In this document: one piece after another, positions 44,290 through 56,160 of the stretch
How positions within the stretch are numbered: position 1 is the stretch's first letter
Layout: the number at the start of each line of letters is the position of its first letter
Position numbers and translations under genes: made by a program
Notes under the pieces: model-generated
Told to the model about the DNA's origin: nothing
The model's input: the letters and a program-made list of their open reading frames with translations, nothing else
Databases searched by the model: none
Assembly: GCF_034702125.1 (NCBI RefSeq)
Contig: NC_085866.1
Coordinates: 11,661,954 to 11,725,953 of the forward strand
Direction of reading: 5' to 3'
Source: Engraulis encrasicolus
Lineage: Eukaryota; Chordata; Actinopteri; Clupeiformes; Engraulidae
Length of the DNA: 64,000 bases

Positions 44290-44742
44290 ATGGCGGCAAT
44301 GGAACAGCGCTCGTTTGATGCATTGGCATCAGTTTTGGAAGAATTAGACTTGGGGTTTTCGTTAAAACGTGAGCAAGAGGAGGCTCTACGTTCATTCATC
44401 TTTAAGAAGGACGTTTTCGCCGTGTTACCGACAGGCTATGGCAAAAGTCTTATCTACCAGTTAACTCCACTGGTAGCAGAAATGATGGGGCTCTTTGAAA
44501 ACCCCGATGGTAGTACCGGTAGTCGTCTCGCCCTTGTTAGCCCTAATGGTAGAAGAAGGAGGCGAGCAATTTTGGACTCACTGCCATGCAACTGGGCGTC
44601 GATAACCCAGCAAACATAAAAATATGTCGTCAGTGCCAGTTGGTCTTCGGAGCAGTCAGGAGGCATGGCTTTTGCTGAACGCGACGTGTTGTCTTCCAAG
44701 ACAAGGTCCTCGGAGTGGACGAGGTTCACCTCATATAATGGT
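44290..44742 (+). pseudogene. RecQ-like DNA helicase N-terminal exon
   Basis: ATG at 44,290 in an AAGATGGCGG context. Residues around 45-60 read DVFAVLPTGYGKSLIYQL, the Walker A/motif I of RecQ helicases (GxGKS), preceded by FSLKREQEEALRSFIF, the motif 0 glutamine region. The frame is lost near 44,540; continuing in another frame are GLTAMQLGVDNPANIK and QCQLVFG, and near 44,710 VDEVHL, the DEVH-type motif II. The exon ends at a GTAAGT donor near 44,741. Motifs III-VI are not seen, so the helicase is truncated. Closest by eye to RecQ-like proteins repeated in fish genomes, not to host wrn, blm or recql. Confidence 0.7.
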
Positions 44743-47700
44743 AAGTGGCATGCTCTTAACAACGTCAGGGTGTGTGTAAAGTATATTCCTAAAAGATGAC
44801 GGTAATGATTTGGTAAACGCTTCACCCTGTTGCCATTGTAACAGATAGACTGTCGCCCCGGACGTCTCCCTTTTTAATCTCAGTTTACAGTCTTTAATGT
44901 TGACTATCTAAACAAAGTCTGTGGTCGTAAGATTGAAGTTTACATGGACGTTGTGCGAGATGAGCGTGGGGCTGATTGACTGGGGAAACGGCTGTGTACG
45001 GCGGCTAGAGGAGACACTGCGTCTTAAGTTAAATTTATTACACTTTGGAAATTAGTACACTGCACTTCGACGAGACCAGCATGGCGTCGCACTAAAATAA
45101 CATCGATGCTATGGAGCTAATAGTGCCATACCGGTGGAGTGATCTACACTAGAATCACACTGATACCGTGTATTCAGACAGTTAATACACCGAGTAAACC
45201 AACGAAAACACTTCTGAGACTCATTCTTGTGCGTGATTGTATTCTCAAACACTTCAGTGCGGTGAGCATTCCGAGAAACCATCTCCAGTCAATCGAGCCC
45301 CTCGATGATCTCTCACAACGCACTTGCTCAATTATGTTGAATTAATTGTTCCGGTGATGTGGAAATAACACTAAGAAGCTAGTTTATATGGACTTAATTG
45401 CTTTGTGATTGAAGAATAACGTACTGATTTTCCACAGGGGGAAACGTGACAAAGGGAAGGCCTTCAGGTATTGTTTTGGCAAGCTAGGAGAACACATCTG
45501 ACAGACAAAAAGGTTTCATCAAAGACACACAGACAGGTAAGCTAGTTCTATCATCTGTGGAAAGATGTCTTGGTTGTACTTTATCATAGCCAAATGTTGT
45601 GTTTGAGTTAAGGACTGTTCCCCACCCCATCTGAGTTATTGAGGGGTTGGTCTGTGTTAACAATATCCAGCAGTCTATTAGGCCTACAATCTGTTGTCAC
45701 AAGTTAACACACTGATTGTAATAGGTAGTGTGAATGTTAATGAGGATCATGTCTGTGTGCTTGATCTTAACAATATGCAACTGTACCAGTTCACCAGCGA
45801 AAATATAGGCTACTGTTTGTCTGCCAGCTACATTCTTTTTTTTCTTTTGTGCAAGCTCCTGAAGTAAAGGACCTACACAGGACCTTCATATCAAGGACAT
45901 TGACTGTGTGGATCTCGAGGTGCAGTTACCCAAAAGTTGCTACCCACGGAATACCAGGTTTTGAGGGATCCTGCCAGAGCAGAGAATCAACAGTAAGTCA
46001 TATCTTAACTTCACACAAATACACATACAAGGGTGTGCCCAACACACATGTACTTTATAATATATTATTTTCTAAGTAATGAGACAAATTGAGGAATACA
46101 TATTGGCCTGGTTCAGTCAAGTGGAGTTGTCTGTTTCAAGCTACAGGTGTTTGCAAGGCAATTTATTATTTGTCGAAATTAAGGCAAATTTCATACATGT
46201 GTGTGACCATTCATCTTGCCACCTGTATTATTTTGTAGTAGGAAGGCAGAAGTCTTATGGCAGTGTGATGCTACAGTAATGCTTACAGTAATTTAAAGAG
46301 TATAGTTTACCTTCCTTAAAGCAATGTTGGGATATATGCCTTGCTCAAGGACACTTTAGGCATGGATGGAGGTGTATGCAGTGGTCAGAGATTTGAGTCA
46401 GCAACCCTAGTCTGATCTTAAGACCACCTCACTAATCATTATGCCACACTGCCCACCATGTTAACAAACTACAATATCAAGCCCCCCTTTGCCGGTATTC
46501 ATGACTCATGATTTTTTCTGTTTGATTTGTTGTTATTGACAGGATACATTGAAGAGGAGACTCCGACATGACCGCCGGCATCTTGTGTTATTCACCCCCA
46601 CCACTTGTAATACTGAATGCCTGAATTGTTGTTTGCTGCTCAGACTTTGTCAACAGATATGGTCTTCGACATGTTACCCTTAGGTGTGGAAACAGATTGT
46701 GACAGTCCAGCAAAATGAGCCAGACAGATAGTAACACTGAAAAAGGACAACGTTGTTCCCATGGCCTCCCACTGCAGAAGACTACAGACGTTCAGTGAAG
46801 CACAAACAGCTGTTCCTCTTGTACTTAATAATTTAGTCAGCTGGATTCTAGGTGCCACTAAGGAGCCAACAGTGGATAATTTTGTCAACATTTCAATGGC
46901 ATACATTAAAAGGGCAGCCTGTAATTGTTTGCCTTGCCTCCATCTTCCTTGCCACCAAGGGGTTGTAGACTGATGCCCTAGTCCTCCTGTTTAGGTACAA
47001 CCATGCAGTTAGGCCAGTCTATTGAAGCATATACTTATGACTGTTTGTATGTGTTGTGTATCTAGTAATGGATAAATTACCACATGAATAACTGCATATT
47101 CATTATATTGATAATTATAATGGCTTCCATTATTGATTAAAAAGGGATCTACCACCACTTGCATTATTGTTTTGTTATAAATGAAGCACTGTTAGGAATC
47201 CAGGAAGACGGATGCAGAGGCACTCAAGGTTGCATTTTTTTTTTTTTTTAACTTTATTTGGCTACAATGCCTCAGCATCTGTCTTCCTGGACCAAGTTTG
47301 ACAGCCCCTACACTGATGAGCACCAAGGAAAAAAGGTGAAGACCCAGAAGCACTCCAATTACCTGCTTGTGTTTGATAATGTTAGGATCCATTTATCCCA
47401 CTTTAAATGCATGAATATCACTGAAAATTGGAATTGTTTCCATTTATTTATTTTTTTTAAAATGTATATATCATGAAAGGTAACTTGCATTGCCTTTTGA
47501 AGCACAGTTTAACAGTTGGACCACTTTGTATAGCCTATATGAACGATCATTATTGATCTTGGATATTATTGATATTGTAGGCCTATTTCTATTTGGGCTC
47601 ATGTCTTTGCCTTTGGCACCCTCATGCATTATTGTTCTTCAAGATAGAAATTAATCACGGTCATTCTTAACTGTTAAGAATCAATCTGTCTTCCTTAGAG

Positions 47701-48660
47701 ATATATATATTATAAAAACCTTAGTTTAGTACAATTTGTGGAACGCAAGAGGACTGATAGCTGTCCAAATCGGCAACGTGATTGGTTTAGCGCGGTCACG
47801 TGGTGTATCGTGTCTCCTCATTCAGCTAAGGAAATATTCCTTCTGTAAACGTCTATACCCTTGGATGTTTTCACGATCCGAACCTCTCTGAAGTGAAACA
47901 TAGTGTAGCGTTTGGTAGCCAGGGAACACACAGGATGTAGACAGAAGTGTCCGTTTAATGGAGACAGTTGGCCACAGCCACGCCACATAAAAATCATGAA
48001 CAAGTAGGCCTACACTGCTTACCAGTAACCCAACTGTAGCACTGCTACGTAGATCTCTCACAGTAAACAGAGAGAACTCCCCGCTCCCCTTATTCGAACC
48101 CCAACAGTGCCTCGCACCCACCAAACCATAGAACAGAATCATAGAACCGATGCGTACACAACTTAAGTAACCCCCCAGACTCGCTACAATAGTTTTGGTC
48201 AGTTCATCATCTTATGGGCATCGTGTTCGGATGCTGTGGAGCGAGAATGAACGAAAATTGAGGTGACCTGACGGCCTATAAATACGGAAGATCTCTTTCA
48301 AGTATGTTTAACACCGTGGGCTTCCTCGATGCATGCGAGACGTTCGCTGAAACCGACAAAGCTGAAGTTGAACTTTGGAACAGTTTTGTATAGTGTTGTA
48401 GTACACCGGCAACTCGCATGTCTTTTTGGCAAAAGCGACAACTAGTCCGACTCCATCTCAAAACGTTAAAGTTATCCACGGTCCTGCTCACAGCTTCACT
48501 ACTTCCCTTGTTTACAGTCCCCTCTCCACCACAGCTGTCTGTCGCGCTTACTACGTCACAGTCAGTTGCGCTGATTGGTCAGAGCGTTGGCCTATTAGCA
48601 CAGACATGGTTTGAAAGACAACGGGTTGTGCTCATCAACAATGTTCCGTTTTATCCATTC
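44743..48660 (+). other. Interior of the RecQ-carrying element
   Basis: Possible exons lie at about 45,849-45,992 (donor GTAAGT), 46,542-46,640 (after a GACAG acceptor) and 46,730-46,975 (ending before TGA), the last reading LNNLVSWILGATKEPTVDNF. A further open stretch is at 47,258-47,475. None matches a family I can name. Confidence 0.35.
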
Positions 48661-48725
48661 ATCAGAGCCAGACTAAATTAAGGCATCCAATACATTTAGG
48701 CTGGTTTATCAGGCTAATAAATCCC

Positions 48726-49090
48726 TTAAATTTGACTAAATTTGACTTAGAGACTTTTTAGATTTTGGCTCTTGAGAGACTTGTCATTTCTACAATGCAT
48801 CACCTGTACTCTGACTAGCTCTGGTAGTGGGTGTGTGCCCCATTTACAGTTGTATTATTGCTCAAAATGATGTGTACTGTTAAATGTGTCAGATAATACT
48901 TGACTTGACTACTTGATAAGAGATGAAATTGTCATTAAGCAACACAGAAATCCTGAAATATCTTGTCCCCTTCAATGCAAATTAAAACTTAGGCCTACTG
49001 CCCAATGGAATCTATCAAACAAATGATCACATATTACATTGGTTTGACCAAATGCAACAAAATGAAAGACTTCTCAAGGTTCCCACAAAG
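48726..49090. other. Unassigned spacer
   Basis: AT-rich, no supported gene or repeat. Confidence 0.4.
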
Positions 49091-49096
49091 TAACAA

Positions 49097-49795
49097 GGAA
49101 GCTGTGTATTACGTTGGCAGGAAATTATTACGTTAGCCGGGCTATTACGTCTGAAATGCACTTTTTTGTCATGTTGGCAGGGTTATTACATTGGTGGGAA
49201 GTTATTACGTTGGTGGGTGTTACACACTCCCCATGAACGTATAAAAAATCCTACCAATGTAATTATGTTGTCTGGGGGTCCTGCCGTGGCCAACTGGTAG
49301 GGCACTCGTCTGCCATGCGGCCGTCCTGGGTTCGACCGGGTCATTTGCCGACCCTCCCCATCTCCCTCACCATTCGCTTCCTGTCCACCTCTCGTACTGT
49401 CCTGTCATCAATAAAGTCGAAAAAGACCAAAAATATATCTTTTAAAAAAAATGATGATGGCAGGTAGTCGTCTATTACCGTACGTTGCCAGGAGTTAAGA
49501 ATTATTATGTTGGCAGGAAATTATTACATTTGCCGGGCTATTATGTCTGAAATGCACACTTTTTTATTACCTTGGCAGGGTTATTACGTTGGTGGGAAAT
49601 TATTACGTTGTTGGGAGGAGTGACACCCACCAACGTAATCATTTAGGAAGCTGTGTATTATGTTGGCAGGAGGCAAGAATACGTTGGCAGAAAATCATTA
49701 CGTTGGCCGGGCTATTACGTTTGAAATGCACACTTTTTATTACGTTGGCAGGGTTATTACGTTGGTGGGAAGTTATTACGTTGGTGGGTGTTACA
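49097..49795. repeat. ATTACGTTGG motif arrays 2 and 3, split by a SINE
   Basis: Blocks at about 49,097-49,262, 49,475-49,625 and 49,630-49,795 carry many TTACGTTGG(C/T)(A/G)GG units. Whole blocks repeat: AAGCTGTGTATTA, TGAAATGCAC and GGTTATTACGTTGGTGGGA recur. They are the inverse of the 29,433-29,608 array. Confidence 0.8.
49275..49450 (+). mobile_element. tRNA-derived SINE
   Basis: GGGGTCCTGCCGTGGCCAAC head, A-box-like TGGCCAACTGG, B-box-like GGTTCGACCGG, and a 3' part CTGTCCTGTCATCAATAAAG ending in A-rich sequence. Shares its tail with the SINE at 62,764. Confidence 0.75.
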
Positions 49796-50030
49796 CATAA
49801 CTCCCAGGTTATTGTACATTTCATTTAAATCCACATTGGTTTCTCAGAACTTACAGTAATATTGTCAAGTTTCAGCCGACAGCGAGCACAATTGTCAGTT
49901 ATGAGTTATTAGCCCCAGCCTTATGAGCTCTGCTGTCTCGACAACGCTCCCTAGGTGAACTGCAGGCACGGGTTGGAGGGCGAGATTGAACACTGTATGT
50001 AAACCCACTGTGATATTTCCGTATGTCTGG

Positions 50031-50308
50031 GGGTGCATCCCAATATGTGACCTTGCCTCCTCCACTTGTGCTTGTCTCCTCGTCCCGCCTCCTGGACCCT
50101 CCTCCGTGGAGAAAACGATAAAGTTTCCCAGCTGTCAGCCTCGCCACAACAACTTTTGAGGGACTGTCATTCACCATCCCAATTGCAAATGAGAAAAATA
50201 CTTTACAATTGAGCTTTTGCAAGATATTGAAATATAATGCTGTTGTCAGTGATGTCATCATGACGAGAAGCAAGTGGAGGAGGCAAGGTCGCATATTAAA
50301 ACGCACTC
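50031..50308. mobile_element. MITE, GCGACCTTGCCTCC termini, copy 2
   Basis: Near-identical in body to 20,558-20,840, with inverted ends TGTGACCTTGCCTCC and GGAGGCAAGGTCGCATA. Confidence 0.75.
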
Positions 50309-50389
50309 TGGTACGGATCAGGCAAGGAAATCATCCCTTTTCCTTATACGTCATCATCCGCATGCTCTGAGAGGTTGGGCGCAGATCGG

Positions 50390-50558
50390 GCAGGACGGAA
50401 CCCATTGGGCACCAACATGGCCCTCTCCAATTCAGGATGTGAACTGGTACAATGAAGACAATATGTGCCTAATTCCAGTGCCAATTGCTGCCATCAAGAG
50501 ATTCATTCAGTTGGATGAAACTATCTGGGCCTTCATCCAAGAAGAACTGGGGTGTTGA
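50390..50558 (+). pseudogene. Transposase-like gene X, copy 3 (last-exon fragment)
   Basis: Reads WPSPIQDVNWYNEDNMCLIP, AAIKRFIQLDETIWAFI, stop at 50,556-50,558. It aligns with the C-terminus of copy 1 (WPSPWRDISWYDESQVLCLI). Only the last exon remains. Confidence 0.55.
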
Positions 50559-50574
50559 AGTGAGGAATGGAGAA

Positions 50575-50755
50575 AGGAGTTTATGAATCAAGTTCATGAA
50601 ATGAGTCTAAGAAATGAAATTGAAAATGAGATGAGTTCATGAAATGAAAATGAGCTTATGAAATGAGTTCAAGAAATGAAAATTAGTTTATGAAATGAGT
50701 TTAAGAAATGAAAATGAAATGACTTTCTGAAATGAAATGAGTTTATGAAATAAAA
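50575..50755 (+). repeat. Imperfect ATGAAATGAG(TTT) minisatellite
   Basis: Repeated GAAATGAG, TTTATGAAATGAG and GAAAATGA words over about 180 bp. Confidence 0.7.
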
Positions 50756-51275
50756 AAAAAATTTTTTTTTCAAGTCATTGTTGGCTGTTTGATGTCATTG
50801 CATGTCATTGCTGTTATGTCTCGTCACTGGTGTTACTTAGTGTTTTTTTTTTAATCAGTGATTGCCTGGTACACATGGATTATTGATATTATTCACTAAC
50901 ATTTTCTTTTTCACCATGTAGGCCTATGTATTCATGGGATTATATGTATATATGTCCCAGGGCATCAGGAAAGCAAAAAAGGAATACTCAGACAAAATAA
51001 CAACACACTTCAAAGACAGCAGAGATGCACAGAGCCTGTGGCAGGGCATACAGGCCATCACGGACTATAAGCCTGCACCACGAAGCTGTGACAACAACAC
51101 CTCTCTGCTAAACGACCTGAACAGTTTCTTTGCCCGCTTTGAAGCACAAAATGACACTCACCCACAGAAAACTCCCCCTCCCCCCCATGATCAACCCCTT
51201 TACCTGTCCCCTGCCAGTGTTAAGAGGACACTGGCCACCATCAACCCACGCAAAGCAGCTGGCCCAGACAACATA

Positions 51276-51659
51276 GTAGAGTAGAGTAGTAGAGTAACTT
51301 TATTGATCCCCAGGGGGAAATTCAGGTATCCAGTAGCTTACATAAATACACAAATACACAAAAGCCCACATGGACATTTCAAGACAAAAATAAACACAGG
51401 AATAGTCATCAGGGTGGGGACAATAACATAAAAAAATAGAGATAAATGTAGAAAAAGGTAATTGTGCAAAAAGACATTCTGTGAGTTGGGATAGACCAAA
51501 GCAGAAAAAAACATACTCTGTCAGTTAAGGTAGACAACAAGTGTTGATGGATACATCTATGATATAGTATAGTATGTAGAAGTAGGCAGTGTACAGAGTA
51601 TGATAGGGGTTGAACATTCTTACAATGTCACAGTAAAGTACAGGTAAGTGTTTTAGGCA

Positions 51660-51735
<76 letters not shown>

Positions 51736-51849
51736 GAGGTTCCCCAGTAACTGGGCCAGCTCCGACAGATCACAGTCTTTGCTTGTGGTAAGCAGGAAAA
51801 ACAGGTATGTCCAGTGGTCAAGGGTCAAAAGTTCCTTAGTGCAGTTATT

Positions 51850-51899
<50 letters not shown>

Positions 51900-51980
51900 A
51901 AGAGGTTTCCCGGGCTGGGCCAGCTCTGGCATCTCAGGCAGTCCAGTCCCCTATGATGATGTTCTTCTTAGTGTCTTTCT
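51276..51980 (-). mobile_element. Insertion I in the LINE: minus-strand repeat with CA arrays
   Basis: Begins GTAGAGTAGAGTAGTAGAGT and AACTTTATTGATCCCCAGGG, the reversed 3' end of a common teleost retroelement. Contains (AC)n at about 51,660-51,734 and 51,858-51,898, each followed by a related AAGAGGTTCCC / GGGCCAGCTC segment, so the unit is duplicated. Confidence 0.6.
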
Positions 51981-52130
51981 GTGTGTTGAAGGATTGTGCA
52001 GAAGAGCTGAAGGATGTCTTCACAGACATCTTTAACATCTCTCTGGAGCAAGCAGTCATCCCATCACTTTTCAAAGCTGCTACTATCATACCTGTGCCGA
52101 AGAAATCATCACCATCATGCTTCAATAGCC

Positions 52131-53884
52131 TTGGTGGCCAGCCCCGGGCTGGCCCGGACAAAAGCGGGCTGACGGTGATCTCATCAAAAGGGGGCTAGGT
52201 GCTAAAGATGGCCGCCGGGCCAGGTTGTGGGGCTAAGGGCCGCTTTCCCTGGCCCGTCGAATTCGATGGGCCAGCAAGCACCGCTGAGGCTCGGAGGCGG
52301 GGTCAACCTCGGGCGATATAGCCCACGTGCGATATAGCCTACCAGACCTTCGGCGATAATAGCGCAAAAGCTAAATAAGCCGACATAAATGTCATGTGTG
52401 AGTATTTGTGAGACACTTTTTATTGGTGTCCAGTGGAAAGCATGCCAAATCACGATAATGGCACAAGAGTTGGCGGCTAAAAGCAGAAAAAAGCCGACAT
52501 GACTTAGCTATGACATCCCAAGTTTAAGTGTGTGGTGCCCATGATGCCCTGATAACAACAAAAAAGTTATGTTGGCTAAATAACTTTAAAAACACAAACA
52601 GAAGTGCCAAAGTTGCATCTTATGAAATTATGCCATAAGAAAGCCAAACACCCCAAACTAATAATTTGCCCAGAATTTAGCGATAAGTCCCCCTGTGCTT
52701 TCACGCCATGGTGAATCTAAGCTAAAGAGTCCTAATCTAAAAGATATATAGGTCTAAATATATAAATAACCAGCGATCTCCTTCTCCTACAGACATGTGT
52801 TAGGGCTTGTTCGAAAGCTGAGATTCTTAGCTTTTTACAGTTTTTTACGGCACGTTTTTATGTTCTTTCATTCAAAAGTTATTGAACTGTAAGCGGCCGC
52901 TGTTGCAAGTGAAAAAATAGCGCTTTCCATCCATTTTTTTTTTATCTCGTAATTTTTCCCTAACAGCCAGCGATCTCCTTAACCTAGACCTACAGACATG
53001 TGTTAGGGCTTGTTCGAAAGCTGAGATTCTTAGCTTTTTACAGTTTTTTACGGAACGTTTTTATGTTCTTTCATTCAAAAGTTATTAAACTGTAAGCGGC
53101 CGCTGTTGCAAGTGAAAAAATAGCGCTTTCCAACATTTTTTTTTATATCGTCATTTTTTTCCTAACAGCCAGCGATCTCCTTAACCTAGACCTACAGACA
53201 TGTGTTAGGGCTTGTTCGAAAGCTGAGATTCTTAGCTTTTTACAGTTTTTTACGGAACGTTTTTATGTTCTTTCAATCCACAGTTATTCAACCTTAAGCA
53301 GCCGCTACTTCAAGTAAACAATGGCGTTATTCTCCAGCCGGATAGAGAGGAAATCTGTTTTGTCGCTGTGTTCTTTGTTCCCTCGAATTAAACCGACGGT
53401 CTAAATAGGCTACATTTGTACGTCCCCAACACAAGACCAGTTCTTTCTAAGTTAGCTCTTTTCATGGAAAAACATGTTTTTCATGCGTCTTTGTCTTCTT
53501 AACATGCGCTGCGTCCCATACAGCTTCTGAATCGACAACTTTGCCATGTAATAAAACTGTTCTTGAAAGGCAAGCCATTTTCTTTGCAGTTCTTGTCGTC
53601 TTTGTCCGTAGGCTACGAGCCAAACGGCGACCTGCTCCAGCAGAGTTTGCCCCGTTTTCTTCTCCTTCTTTGTCGTTGTTCTGTTGTTGTCCTTCTGTGA
53701 TTTGGGGCGAAAGTGGGCTGTGCCCGACTGACGTTTCACAAACAAGGCGTGTACCTGAATGTGCCTGGGGTCGGCTATGAGTCCGATCAGGCAAAAAATG
53801 GCCCGGGGCCGGCAGCTCCGAGCCGGCCACTCTCCTGAGCCCCGGGCGGCCCCGGGCCGCTGAAGCGCGGCTAATGAGACCAAG
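52131..53884. mobile_element. Insertion II in the LINE, TAGCCTTGGT-type ends
   Basis: Left end reads TAGCCTTGGTGGCCAGCCCC, right end inverted TAGCCTTGGTCTCATTAGCC. TAG is present at both borders, consistent with a 3-bp duplication, and the LINE frame continues outside. GC-rich ends surround three tandem ~200-bp units. A 143-residue minus-strand ORF (53,452-53,883) with QRRQELQRKWLAFQEQF is unassigned. Confidence 0.55.
52771..53340 (+). repeat. Three tandem ~200-bp units (AGCGATCTCC..CAAGTGAAAAAAT)
   Basis: AGCGATCTCC starts recur at about 52,771, 52,968 and 53,170. Each has ACATGTGTTAGGGCTTGTTC and ACGTTTTTATGTTCTTTC. The same unit occurs twice at 63,405-63,790. Confidence 0.85.
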
Positions 53885-53887
53885 GCT

Positions 53888-55087
53888 AGTGACTACCGTC
53901 CTGTAGCACTGACGCCCATAATCATGAAGTGCTTCGAACGGCTAGTCCTGTCACACATCAAAGCCACCCTACCCCCCACCCTAGACCCCTACCAGTTCGC
54001 ATACCGAGCCAAGCGATCCACGGAGGATGCAATTTGCTCTGCCCTCCATCCAGCCCTCACCCACTTGGACAATAAAGACTCATATGTGAGAATGCTGTTC
54101 ATTGACTTCAGTTCAGCATTCAATACCATAATACCACAACAACTCATCAGAAAACTGGACAAACTAGGTTTCAGCACCTCCCTCTGCAACTGGCTGCTGG
54201 ACTTCCTGATGCAAAGACCACAAGCAGTACGGGTAGGGAACAACACCTCGAGCACCCTGACCCTGAGCACGGGGGCTCCGCAAGGTTGTGTTCTCAGCCC
54301 CCTGCTGTTCACGCTGCTGACACACGACTGCACAACGACCCACAGCACTAACCATCTAGTGAAGTTTGCGGATGATACAACACTGGTGGGCCTCATCACC
54401 AAGGGCGATGAGACTCACTACAGAGAAGAAGTAGACCTGCTGGCCAGATGGTGCAAAGACAACAACCTCCTGCTGAATGTCAACAAGACCAAGGAGATTG
54501 TTGTCAACTTCCAAAGGGTCCAAAAACAACTGCCACCACTGACCATCGACGGCGATGCTGTGGAGAGAGTGAGCAGCACCAAGTTCCTTGGAGTGCACAT
54601 CAGCGACGACCTCTCTTGGACCACCAACACTACATCACTGGCGAAGAAGGCCCATCAGCGTCTCTACTTCCTGCGCAAACTAAAGAAGGCAAGTGCTACA
54701 CCCTCCATCATGACAACATTCTACAGAGGAACCATAGAGAGCGTCGTGTCCAACTGCATCACAGTGTGGGGAGGAAGCTGCACGGAGAAAAACAGGAAGA
54801 CACTCCAGCGTGTTGTGAACACAGCGAAGAAGATCATTGGAGTACCACTCCCCTCCCTGCAGGACATTTACACCACACGCCTCACCCGGAAAGCACTGAT
54901 GATCATCAAAGACACAAGCCACCCTGCACACAAACTGTTCAGCCTCCTGCCCTCTGGAAAGAGGTACAGGCGCCTCCGTTCCCGTACCACCAGGCTGGCG
55001 AGCAGCACAATGCACCAAGCGATCAAGATGCTGAACACTCAACCCACTCTCCCTCCACTGTCAGCCTCTAGCCAGCAAGGCCACTGA
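53888..55087 (+). CDS. LINE reverse transcriptase (C-terminal two thirds of ORF2)
   Basis: The segment has [73 protein letters not shown] and [12 protein letters not shown] (the FADD catalytic pair), then [16 protein letters not shown] and the C-terminal [20 protein letters not shown] block, with stop at 55,085-55,087. Uninterrupted over 400 codons, unlike most elements in the window. It would copy its RNA at a nicked target site. The blocks fit the L2/CR1 side of the LINE tree; the clade is by memory. Confidence 0.85.
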   Translation, partial: SDYRPVALTPIIMKCFERLVLSHIKATLPPTLDPYQFAYRAKRSTEDAICSALHPALTHLDNKDSYVRMLFIDFSSAFNTIIPQQLIRKLDKLGFSTSLCNWLLDFLMQRPQAVRVGNNTSSTLTLSTGAPQGCVLSPLLFTLLTHDCTTTHSTNHLVKFADDTTLVGLITKGDETHYREEVDLLARWCKDNNLLLNVNKTKEIVVNFQRVQKQLPPLTIDGDAVERVSSTKFLGVHISDDLSWTTNTTSLAKKAHQRLYFLRKLKKASATPSIMTTFYRGTIESVVSNCITVWGGSCTEKNRKTLQRVVNTAKKIIGVPLPSLQDIYTTRLTRKALMIIKDTSHPAHKLFSLLPSGKRYRRLRSRTTRLASSTMHQAIKMLNTQPTLPPLSASSQQGH

Positions 55088-55186
55088 CAACCCCCCCCCC
55101 CATCCCCCACCACCATATCTGCGACTGAACATTCCACCTGCACTACTATACTTGTGACTGAACTTTCAACCTGCACTAACTCAAAA

Positions 55187-55189
55187 CAT

Positions 55190-55257
<68 letters not shown>

Positions 55258-55332
55258 GCACACACACACACAAGCACACTGCACTTTCTGCACTAAACCC
55301 AAACATACACACACTGACACACACACACACAG

Positions 55333-55366
<34 letters not shown>

Positions 55367-55421
55367 ACGAACACACACACAAGACGCACACCGCACCTTC
55401 TACCTGCACTAAACACATACA

Positions 55422-55481
<60 letters not shown>

Positions 55482-55482
55482 T
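55187..55482 (+). repeat. (CA)n microsatellite block in LINE 3' UTR
   Basis: Three CA arrays of up to about 70 bp, joined by related GCACTTTCTGCACTAAAC and ACCTGCACTAAACACA spacers. ORFs here are purely repeat-derived. Confidence 0.9.
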
Positions 55483-56160
55483 GCTGGTGTACTTGACAGA
55501 CCTTTTTAATATTTATTTTCTTCAAAATGCTACTATTACCATGTCAGAACGCTATAAAGGACTTTTTTTAGGAAAAGCACAAAAGCACAACAAATACCTC
55601 TTAATGTATGTCCTCTACAAGTCTTCTGTTGTCCAGTCTTGCACTTTAAATGTCTGTATGAGCACTGTCTATGTCCATACTGTCTTAAGTCCATGTATAA
55701 GTACTGTCTATGTCTATACTGTCTATGTCCTTACCTAGATTAGTCTATGTCTGTATGGGAAAGCAAGAAATGTAATTTCAAATTCTTTGTATGACCAGTG
55801 CATGTAAAGAAATTGACAATAAAACCTACTTGACTTGACTTGACTATAACGTATAAATATTCTTCAACTGATTTTTGTTTGCTGATTACCGGTAGGCCAA
55901 TTCACAATTTTAAATTAAGTTTCATGGGTTCAATCAAATATTTTTCTTGGTTTTATTGTTCTAGTGGTTTTCTCTTTGTGGAATACTCAAGTTTTTAGGG
56001 GGAAATATTATTTTTACTAATACGAAATATTGTTTGCAGATAACACCAATGACCAAAAAAACAACAGTTGAATTATTTAATGAGAGGGAAGTAAACATTA
56101 AGCTGAACCTGGTGTAGATTACCGGTAGTCTAGTTTAGAAGTTATTTAGCCTAATATTAA

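Larger units (their letters stand above)
44044..48716 (+). mobile_element. RecQ-carrying DNA element, TAGCCTG termini, 9-bp TSD (4,673 bp)
   Basis: Left TAGCCTGGTAAACCAGC and right inverse TAGCCTGATAAACCAGC differ at one base. Perfect 9-bp target duplication ATAAATCCC (44,035-44,043 and 48,717-48,725). It contains the RecQ-like exon at 44,290, and further exon-like segments (about 45,849-45,992 and 46,542-46,975) that I do not recognise. No transposase catalytic core was identified. It lies right next to the outer end of the five-level nest. Superfamily not assigned; the 9-bp TSD would be compatible with a MuDR-like mechanism. Confidence 0.7.
50934..55850 (+). mobile_element. L2-like non-LTR retrotransposon (LINE), two insertions
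   Basis: Coding resumes three times: 50,950-51,275 (RTLATINPRKAAGPDNI), 51,983-52,131 ([33 protein letters not shown]) and 53,888-55,087 (main RT). The 3' region has long CA arrays and ends AATAAAACCTACTTGACTTG with TTGAC repeats at about 55,850, a LINE-style simple-repeat tail. The endonuclease region is absent, so this is 5' truncated. Confidence 0.8.

Noticed and set aside
55154..55738. Long THTHTH / VCVCVC ORFs on both strands
   Set aside because: They are translations of CA microsatellites. The same applies at 51,600-51,900 and to SLSLSL/RERERE frames at 58,285-58,424.
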